Assembly: GCA_024349245.1 (NCBI GenBank)
Contig: JALDNG010000041.1
Coordinates: forward strand, 1,356,001 to 1,420,000
Length of the DNA stretch: 64,000 nucleotides
Origin: Neodontobutis hainanensis
Lineage: Eukaryota; Chordata; Actinopteri; Gobiiformes; Odontobutidae
Direction: 5' to 3'
The stretch's first letter is position 1. The number at the start of each line of letters is the position of its first letter. The notes below the pieces were generated by a model that saw only the letters and a list, made by a program, of their open reading frames with translations, was not told the DNA's origin and searched no databases. The position numbers and the translations under genes were made by a program. Shown piece after piece: positions 54,746 through 64,000 of this stretch.

Positions 54746-57125
54746 TGTGGACCTCAAACAGTTTAATCCAGCCACTCCTTTAGATAAAAGGAGCCCATGG
54801 TTTTTAGTAATAAATGTCTTACAAGTTATTGCAGTCAATCACAGTGCAACACAAACACTCTGTTAAAGCCCTTTATTGCATTGATTGAGCAGTTGTTTTT
54901 ACAGATCCACTTTACTGGCCATGTATCGGGATTTAAATTTGTGGCATCTTATCTTAGTCGCCAGTAGTACTTTGCTGTCTTTTTCAATTTAAAAGAAATA
55001 GCTTAGCTGTTTATTTATATCTAGTCTAGACAAGTGCAAAAAGTGCTACTTTGTCTGACTGTAGTTGACTACATAAACAATTAAATTTGAAGTTTTTCTA
55101 CAGAGAGATTTTATCCAATTTGTGCCCAGCATTTCCTGGCAGGAAAGTCATGTTGAATATGCCCCCTGCTGCAACAAGCTCCCCAGTGGGAGCCAGGCTT
55201 CGCCATGTAAACCAACAGACCCCCCACTGCATTTGTGCCTACCCAAGAGCCTGCCTCCACGGGCCATAAGAAAAGTACAAAAGTGATTAGCGGGTGGCTG
55301 GGGAAGGAGGGAGGACTGTCAGAACGCAGAGCGAGGAAAAGACGGCGAGACAGACAGACGGACAAACAGAGATAACAGAATTCATAAAGGCTGATTCATG
55401 GAGACAGTGTGAGGGGAGGGGGGTCAAATTTATGGGACTGTCAAAGAGCAGATAAGTGGTTCAAAGGAAGATATGGGGAAAGTGAAGTAAATAGAGGATT
55501 TAAAAGACCAAGAGATAAGAAAAGAGAACATGGCCGAGATAAAAAAAAAAAAAAGTAATGTAACACATGGGGTAAAACGGTTCAAATCAAAACTTCTTGG
55601 TAAACATTAGGGATAGAAAAACAAAAGTTAAATATGTAATGACAGAAGGTCTCTTTAAGAAAGAATTTCAAGGGGAAAAAAAAGAAATCTGTCATGTTAA
55701 AAATGGCGTTGAAAGTCAAAACAGCCCACTTCCCCTGTTTGAGTGTAGTCCGCCAGCTCTGGTTGCAGTCAGACTGGGTGGCAGGGAGACGCGACCACTT
55801 GTCGCTGCCTCAGACCGATTTCAATCTCCTTCAGTGTTATGCCCCTCCCAAAAAAACAATCCATTTCTGACTGCTGTGCTTTTCCTCTGTTTGAATACAA
55901 CATGCAGTGTTAGGGAGCCTCACTAATGGTGTGTTCCCCGCTTCTGTTTGTTCCCACTGTACAGCCAGACTTAATCATCAGAGAGGATAACTTTAAACAT
56001 TTTTCTTCCATGAGAGTCTATTTGCAGAAAATCCGGGTTCACACAATAGAATTGACTCCAGCTGGCTTTAGAATAAATTTGGATTTTATATATTTTTTCC
56101 CTTCATTTTCATGTCCATTAACTGCCTATTATGCCTTTTAACTGTAATGGTTTCCATTTTAGAGTTGCATGACTTCTGAATGGCTCATTAGTCTTGTGTG
56201 TGATAAATGCCTCGTCAGCATGGCTGCCCCTTGTGCCCATGGTACTATGCCTGCTGTCTGGGCAGATAAGGCTTAGCATTATGTGCTCCTGTCTCTGGCT
56301 CAGTCTGCCTATAGGAACTGTACCTGCTCATGAGAACAGCACTTTGGAGGGGACTCTCAGGAAGTCTATGGCTATGTACATTTACATCCATAGTTTTTTT
56401 TTTCATTTAAATTACACATTCTAGATCAAGAGCCATGTGATATCATTTAGAAACTAACAAAAGCAAGAGTACACCGGCATTTGACTTTTACTTAATACCA
56501 AGAGAGAATGAAACATAATACAAGGTTTATTTTCAAACATTCCCCTTAAAATCTTGCATTAAGAGGATATAATAAAATACTCCAGATTTACAGGTTAATG
56601 TGTATGTGGATGTTAAAGAGATTCCCATTCAAGGATTATATAAAGTTTAAAGTATTTTCAGACATAAGCAGAAATAGTTGGTTAACTCAGTAGAGCTGAT
56701 GTCATTGCTTAGAAAAAAAAAATCTTACCAACTGTGCAAAATTTAAAAACATCATATCAAACCCTCAGTACTGCAGAAGTTAAAGGCTGTATCATAACAG
56801 GGATTTCATAGGTGGGTAGTTTTCCTGTTGAAATAGGTGCCACTCCGGTCAGTCTGTATTTAGAGAGCAGAAATCCCTGTCTAGTGTGTGGGTGTGTAGT
56901 GCAGTCTGTGTAAATGTTTGATATAAAACTCAATAGTCGAATTCTCACTGGGTTTGGACACAGGCTTTTTCATTTACTCAAATTCCTCTTACATCTCAGT
57001 AAGTAGAGTCTGGGACTCAAAGAAAAAAGCGCCAGAGACATCTGACAGATTATTTTAATCTACTCATACACAGTTCCTGCTGCATTTCCAACAGTCAAAC
57101 TCGGGAGATTTATAGAGGCAAATCT

Positions 57126-57127
<2 letters not shown>

Positions 57128-57217
<90 letters not shown>
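57128..57217. repeat. TA dinucleotide microsatellite
   Basis: A nearly pure TA tract of about 45 units, followed directly by a perfect 44-base palindrome at 57226-57269. Confidence 0.97.
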
Positions 57218-57218
<1 letters not shown>

Positions 57219-57225
57219 TTACATA

Positions 57226-57269
57226 CTTACATCTCAGTAAGTATATATATATACTTACTGAGATGTAAG
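57226..57269. repeat. Perfect 44-base palindrome
   Basis: CTTACATCTCAGTAAG, TATATATATATA, CTTACTGAGATGTAAG reads identically on both strands. The outer arm plus flank (CCTCTTACATCTCAGTAAGTA) also occurs as a direct copy at 56985-57005. This suggests a template-switch or slippage event near the TA tract. Confidence 0.95.
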
Positions 57270-59245
57270 AGGATATATATATAAAATTTTGTTTTTTTTT
57301 TACAAATGCTGAGGGGAATAAAGTTAGACTTGTCAAACAACTCTCTCTGATCTGGAAGCACCCATTAGTTATATATTGTAAATAAAATCATAGATGTCTC
57401 ACCTTTTTTTATAAGATGCCTTTCAAATTTTATGATTGTATGTCTCTGTATTGTTTAAGTAATTGAATGCATCGGTGTAATCGTATTCAATACAAAACTC
57501 CAACGCAGAAATGTATATACACCTTAATTCTACATTTGATCTTACTTTGAAATTAACTCATCAAAAGTGACAAAAAGAAATATCTGAGAGCTCATTGACA
57601 TGCAGCCTCTATTTCGAAAACCATTAATAGTTTCTGGCAAAAATCAGTGAAGAAAAACGAGCTAATCTGTGTTGGTTCTACACCAAGCATATGTTGTGTA
57701 AAGCTACATCAATCTTGAATGATTGGGAGCAGCCACTGTGCAATGAATCTCTAACGGTTCAATCTGCCTTGGTTGCACGCACTTAGCATGAAACTTGCAA
57801 AATTAGTCCATCTTTCCCCAATTAACACCCAGATGATTAATAATAGTTTCATGATGCTCTTTCGGCATATTGCGGGCTTTGCTTGGGGGACTAATCACAT
57901 GAGTGAATGCGCTGGTGGTGTAGGTGTAACGGTGGAGTTCAATGTGAAAGTAAAAGCATAGCTGTTTCTCAAATGAAACAGTGTCTCGCATATTATTTTT
58001 AGCGTTAAAGTCAGCATGGTAAAGGAAGGAAAAAGTGTTGGTGTTAAATGCCTGGGTTTCTTTATGCAACCACTGTATCTTACTGTTGTTCCTAAATTGT
58101 TAGTTGTTCCCACATTAGTAAAAGTTAATAAAGTCACCGTCTGCAAATACACATTTAAAACATTGTAGAAAGAATGATGAAAAGCATATGCCAAAGCTCT
58201 AAGGTGAGTTTTTAATATTATGAAACTGTGGAACAAGTGCCCTGTTAGTGTTGTTGGACATCAGCGTTTTCTAAATGTCGTTTTCCCAAAGTAGACGGGC
58301 CTAAAGTGCTGCAGGGCGAGGGGAAGTGAGGCATAGACCTTACATGTGCCACCGTTGCTCTTGTTGTTCCTCTGACTTCCGACAACGATGCAGCAATGGA
58401 CGAATGGCTCCCAGAGGTGTAAACATAGCTCGTGTGAAGACAGGCTGTCTCCAGACTCACTATCACAGCCTCAGTTCCTCGTCGACACACACAAGATGCA
58501 AGACCTGGCACACATGCCCTCATATAAGCAGTCCTAAACCTGCAAACTGATAAAGTCAATCGGCATTTTTTGGACATAAATTCAGAACTTAGTTGGGGGA
58601 AGTTGAGATGGTCAAGTGCTTTGTGAGTTGTACAGTGTGTGTAATGTGTAGTATGCCAGGGTGAGAGGCCAGGGGACAGTGCAGGCCCCTGCAGACCACT
58701 GATAAGAGCTTGTTTACCTTCCTGTGGATGGTCAGGCCTCAATCTGCAGCTGCGGAAACGCCGGGACAATAGGTGTGTGTATAGAAATGTGTGTGTGTGT
58801 ATGTAGAGTTTAGAGAGACTTGAGCCAGCCTTGAAGTTCTTTCACTCCCCAGCTCTCTCTGATAGGGTTGCTGCCCCTCCCCTTTTGCCTGGCATGACTC
58901 TGTAGTCCAGCTCCGGTCACAAACGGTTTACCGCTCCCTCAGGGACTAGATGAGCCTGTTGTTCTTGACATCTGCTGTCAAGGTTTGCCTTTTTGTATTT
59001 TCAACACTATGTGTTTCAAATGCAGCGTACAGCACCAGACTAAAGTTCAACTGATGCATTGTGTTTTCAGTTTAATTTCATCCATCCTTCTCTACTTTTA
59101 TTCTAGCCTTATAAGTGTCACATAAAACTGTCAGAATAGATGGAAATTTTTCTTAATGATTTGATCAGATTTCTTACCAAACAACCAAGATTATGGTCAC
59201 AGTGACTACCTCTTGCAGACATTTTTTTGCTGATACTACGTTCTA

Positions 59246-60088
59246 CAGTTGTGCTCATAAGTTTACATACCCTGGAAGAAATAGTAATTTTTTGGGGGTG
59301 GGCATTTTTCAGAGAATAGAAAATGATAACATTGAAGCCATTTATTGTCAAACAATTTTGTTTACTTTTTTTTTTAATCATAATAACAGAAACTACCCAA
59401 ATTAACCTGATCTAGAGTTTACATACTCTGGTGATTTTGGCCTGATAACGTGCACACAAGTGACACAAACAGGTTTGAATGGCTACAAATAACTTCAGCT
59501 GAAATATAGGACTAGGAATAGTGGTGTGGCTGTTTCAAGATGCACTATAAGGAAGCACTTGAAGAAAAATAGGCTGCATGGTTGAGTCGCCAGAAGAAAA
59601 CCATTACTACACAAATGCCACAAAGCCTCCTGCTTACAATGCCCCAAACAGCACAGAGACAAGCCTCAAAACTAAAAAGTAATTTAGAGTGATGAGACCA
59701 AAATTCTACTTTTTTACATAGAGTGAAGGTTCTGGACTGGCCATCTCAGTCTCCTGACCTCAATATCATTGAGGCACTCTGGAGAGATCTCAAACATGCA
59801 GTTCATGCAAGACAGCCCAAGAATTTACAGAAATTGGAGGCTTTTTTCCCATATCTTCCTTTGAACCAACAGCTTTACCATCTGAGAAAATAAAGAGCCT
59901 CATCCACAACTACCACAAAAGACGTCAAGCTGTCATTGATGTTAAAGGTGACAATACACGGTATTAAGAACTGGGGTATGTAAACTTTTGATCAGGGTCA
60001 TTAAGGTTGTTTCTGTCGTCATTACAATTTAAAAAGAGTAAACACAATTGTTTGACAGTTATTGGCTTCACCCATCCACTAACTAAAG
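59246..60088 (+). mobile_element. Decayed Tc1/mariner transposon
   Basis: The left end starts after a TA dinucleotide with CAGTTGTGCTCATAAGTTTA and CATACCC. An inner direct repeat, AGTTTACATACTCTGG, lies at about 59416-59431, so the end is of IR/DR type. The right arm from 59974 reads GGGTATGTAAACTTTTGATC and continues as a reverse complement of the left arm to about 60088, where the outer terminus is lost. Between them, transposase remnants include VLDWPSQSPDLNIIEALWRD and LKHAVHARQPKNLQKLE, carrying the final Glu of the DDE triad. Most of the transposase gene is deleted, so the copy is dead. Confidence 0.88.
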
Positions 60089-60989
60089 TTTTTTTTTTAT
60101 CATTCTGTTATTAGTCTATTATTCAGATAGAATTATGGAGTAAATCATTTATGCATTTTAAATATTCCAAAACAAAAACTGCAATTATTAATCTTCAGTA
60201 TTTTAAAAGTCATGAATTTGAACTGCACTTATACACTGTGCAGAAGAGGCATTTGAAGAGCCAACCAAGTGGGAGGAGGTCTACAGAGTTTAGTTTTCTA
60301 ATTCAGTAACATACAATGAACGAGAACCATATTTCACACTCAAAAGTTGGTACGTTCTGTTAAAAATAGAGCTTTTTGAAGAATATGTGCACAAATTAAT
60401 CAGTAATACATTAAAGAAATCATGTACTGTGATTTTCATAAACTTATTTTTAAATAATTTATATTTATCAAAAAGTGACAAGCATTCCAAAGTATGTGTC
60501 CTTTTTGCATTAATTCCTTAAAGCTCTGCAAGTGAGGACTTTTGTCAAGGTTAATCTAATTCATTCACCCAATGAGCTGCTGACATGTGCAATGTTCAAA
60601 ATAAATCCGTCACATAGAACTTAAATAAACACATATACACTTCTTCTTTTGCGGAGACCAAGGTCATGAACAAGTCACCCACATGAATGCAGTGTGTACT
60701 TCTGCTTTTGGATTGAAAGACACCCAGGAGCCATCATTTTATTTACTCAAATGCTGCTTAGGAGTTCATTTTGTGATCACAGTTATTGTGTAATTGTGAC
60801 TGTGAAAAGAAAATGAAATCTATTGTTCTTGAATACATTGGAGCAAACGGCAGTGCACAATTGAAGTGGAAAAAAACTTATATTTGATGTGTTTTAGTTT
60901 TGAATCAGTACTAAATGAAATCATTATCTCTTGTTCACAATGTTCCTAGAATTACTGCATACTGTCCCTTAAAAATGTACGGAAGAGAA

Positions 60990-61335
60990 TTGGGGCCACT
61001 GTCGAAAACAAATTTCTTTGAGGGTTGAATTCTGAGAATAAAGTCAGAATTGGGCAACTTGAAAAAAAAAAATATATATATATATGTATATATTAGGAAC
61101 TTGCACCTTTATTTCTACCACATATTCTGTCCTTACAGGCACCCATACTTCAGAATCCTGACTTTAATCTCAGAACTCCACAATTCTTTTTCTAAGCTAA
61201 TCCTCTTCTGTAATTGGGCCACTGTAAAAAAACATTTTTGCTAAAGTAGAGTTCTGAGATCAAAGTCAGAATTCTGAGAGTAAAGTCAGAAGTATGGGTG
61301 CCTGTAAGGACAGAATTTGTGGTAGAAAAATGTTA
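60990..61335. repeat. Alternating inverted repeat cluster
   Basis: A unit containing GGCCACTGT, a T/A-rich stretch, TCTGAG, AAAGTCAGAATT and GTATGGGTGCCTGTAAGGAC occurs forward at 60992-61052 and 61217-61335 and in reverse at about 61105-61200. The reverse and second forward copies form a long near-perfect hairpin (arms about 80 bases). The family is not recognised. Confidence 0.75.
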
Positions 61336-61779
61336 CAAAATGTTAGTGAAGTTTTGACATGCATCTGTTTGTTTCACTCACTTTAGGTTTTAGAAAATAC
61401 ATTTTTAATACGAGGTAGCAGACTATCTCTCGCTCTGTTGCCAGAGCAACAGTCGGCGGGCCTGTTCACTGACAGCAGAAAAGTCACTGTAGTGGCTTAT
61501 TTTATAGGTTTATCATAGAAAATTTATTTAAAAAAAGGCGTGGGGTGGGGAGTCAGAGCTTTTATTAATAATGACATTAACACCCACAAAATAGTTCCAA
61601 TATCTAATTTTAATGCACAGGATTGATAAACAATTGATAAATTGCGAGTAAAACTGTATGAATACACTTCAAACTCCTTTTTTCCAACAATAATTACATC
61701 TGTGCATAGTAAAAAACAGAAATGGCTAATAAAACCGATAAACAATAATTTATGTGCTAGGAATTATTGTTTGTCCATA

Positions 61780-61905
61780 CACCCATACTTCTGACTTTGT
61801 TCTCAGAATCCTGACTTAATTTACATTTTACTGCAGAGACTTTAATTTCAAAACTGTACCATCAAATATATTTTTTTTCCACAGTGACCATAATCCTCTG
61901 TTAGT
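61780..61905 (-). repeat. Third-orientation copy of the AAAGTCAGAATTC family
   Basis: CACCCATACTTCTGACTTTG, TCTCAGAATCCTGACTT and, further right, CCACAGTGACCAT match the reverse complement of the unit at 61217-61335, with an internal insertion containing TTTACTGCAGAGACTTTAAT. Confidence 0.65.
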
Positions 61906-62330
61906 TGTCCCTCCAGACAATACTTTTCATTAAGTGTGTTAGTTATTTCAATTAAAGGCAGTCTATCCAGTTATTAAAATTCCACTAAACTTACTATTTA
62001 CTGTAACTACTGAAAGGACACTTCAAATGCTTACCAAAGGAAACCATTTGTCAGTCCCCCTCAATCCTCTTACAGTATCTCTACACATTTTCTCCTCATA
62101 TCACGCAAATGGAAATAACCAACAACCATAAACATGTCTTCTCATGAAATGGGAAATGGAAGGCACTGATATAAGTAGATAAAGAGGACAGGGAATGGAA
62201 TGGTTCTTCTATACCTCATTTACCAGCAAACCGCTTAGTGAGGCTGTTGGCATTTCCGGGGTCAAGGGGCCAAAATTAATGTTCTTCATATCCTATAGCG
62301 ACTCATAAAAAGAGACTTGTGACTCTCTCT

Positions 62331-62479
<149 letters not shown>

Positions 62480-64000
62480 GCACGTAAACAGACACAGCTA
62501 GCCTGATTTATACCAAGACCTCTGAGGGGACAGTCATGGGCTGTTGGCTCTGTCACAGCACAACACAAGCGAAATAACTTTATGGATGTGGATATTGAGC
62601 AACAGACATTAACAGAGAAGGCCAAAATAACAGGAAACTAGCCTTGACCTCCAGGGTGAGGCAGAATAAGATGGATGGAAAAGGACTAAAGATTGTGCTC
62701 CATCTTCATTTTCAAGAAAAAAAAATATTCTAAAAGGATATGGTTTTTTTAATTGGCCCCAAATGTTACATTTTACTGCAGAGAAAATGAATTCTGGAAC
62801 ATAACAAAAGATTGATAATCTTTTAATAAAAACATTCAAAACTGGACTGACCCTTTAAAAGATATAATTGTAACATGTTTCCAGGCCCATTTTTCTGAAG
62901 CTAATACAAATGAAAATGTTGTCCATGATTGAAAGATCATTGAAAGAGATTATTTCGGTCATCACAAAATAAACAAAAAGAGTACAATATTTACATTTGA
63001 ACATAACTTATATTGACAGAAAAGGGTGTAGGCATAAAAACATAAAAAAAACACTGTATGATACAACAAAAAACAAAACGGAGAAAAATGGAAAATTAAA
63101 ACAAAAATAAATAAAAAAATACACAAAATAACGGCAACAATTCACAAAAACATTTTAAATATTATTAATTATCATTATTTAAATAATTAATTAATCAAAT
63201 TAATTTATTCAAGTTATTTTTAATTAATGTTATTTGTTATTTATACATGATTATTGCACATCATCGTATTTCTTAAAGACACTAGTCTTATATAATTTTT
63301 TTAATTGTAGCAGTGTTCTTGCACCTTTTTATGTTGTTTACCAGTCCATTCCCAGATCACACTACTATGAGTAATACACATCCTCTTTTGGGTGGTACAA
63401 ACACTCTGTATTTTTAAATTAAATATAAGATTAATACTTAAATAATACCACTCTTCTCGATTTTCAAACATTTTTTGGATGTTGCTGGAGAGTCGGTAGT
63501 TTTTAGCTTTAAAATGATCAACAATGTCTTTATTTTAACTATTTTTTTTAAGTTTTAGGGTAAATGATTTTGAATGTGTTAGTTTGATCTGTAAATCACA
63601 CATTGTGTACAATTCTGATGTCTTTTTTTCTGGGTCTTTGTAATGTCTCTAATGGCTCTTGAAGGTATTTCCCCAGACTTCAGTGCAGTAATTAAAATAT
63701 GGTAGGATGAGTGAACCATATAAGATGGAGAGAGCGTTCTTATTTAATACATGTCTACACCTACCTATTGTTTACAACATAAGAACTCAGTACTGTTGTC
63801 AGTGTTATGTAGTGTGTCTCCCTAGAGTTTGTTCACTTTTTTGCCGCTTTATCTTGACTTCAGTCCATTCTCCTCCTTTGCTAGTGATGACATCGCCTTG
63901 GCCATGAGCTTTGATTAGCGCTGCTTCTAAATAAGGCACATCCTGTTGACCTTCCAAACTTTGCAACTTCCCATTAACTCTTTCCCTGGCATGTGTTTTA

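Noticed and set aside
55597..55926. 109-codon plus-strand open frame
   Set aside because: No domain, no similarity, and mixed composition typical of chance frames in AT-rich DNA.

Overview
The window is vertebrate nuclear DNA, most likely from a teleost fish. The genes are split by GT-AG introns, the non-coding DNA is AT-rich, and there are fish-type repeats: an L2-like LINE tail, tRNA-derived SINEs, a decayed Tc1 transposon, foldback elements and long CA/TA microsatellites. No bacterial, phage, CRISPR or operon-like features are present.

Layout. (1) 1-7100: no gene; simple repeats and a few repeat scraps downstream of lhx3. (2) 7277-14777, minus strand: a complete LIM-homeobox gene, lhx3, with five shared coding exons and two alternative first exons (1a at 14708-14777, 1b at 12275-12368) that both splice in phase. 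(3) 15000-24750: the gene-free spacer between the divergent lhx3 and gpsm1 genes. It holds a truncated L2-like LINE, two SINEs (one with a perfect 12-bp target duplication) and a good CTCF-like motif. (4) 25069-40192, plus strand: gpsm1 (AGS3/LGN family), 14 coding exons, 662 predicted residues, N-terminal TPRs and four C-terminal GoLoco motifs. Its introns carry SINEs, a palindromic MITE and a Penelope/hammerhead-like scrap. (5) 44585-46555, plus strand: ak1, cytosolic adenylate kinase 1, six coding exons, 193 residues. (6) 50764-50821, plus strand: a single signal-peptide exon ending in phase 1. Its position just downstream of ak1 in the same orientation, as AK1-ENG in mammals, suggests endoglin exon 1, but no further exon could be found before the window ends. 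(7) 50822-64000: no supported exon; repeats, a Tc1 relic, inverted-repeat families and microsatellites.

The genes are not functionally linked. lhx3 is a developmental transcription factor (pituitary, motor and interneurons), gpsm1 acts in receptor-independent G-alpha-i signalling and spindle orientation, and ak1 is a muscle and brain phosphotransfer enzyme. From memory, LHX3 and GPSM1 lie close together in human 9q34.3, and AK1 and ENG adjoin each other in 9q34.11. This window therefore joins two segments that are separated on the human chromosome arm.

The exon models were assembled by eye from reading frame, splice consensus and family similarity, and all exon phases close. Promoters, UTR ends and regulatory calls are tentative. 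I found no evidence of a wholly new biological system. The most useful leads are a possible alternative first coding exon of gpsm1, a dispersed repeat carrying CTCF-like motifs, the hammerhead-like motif in gpsm1, and the endoglin candidate.
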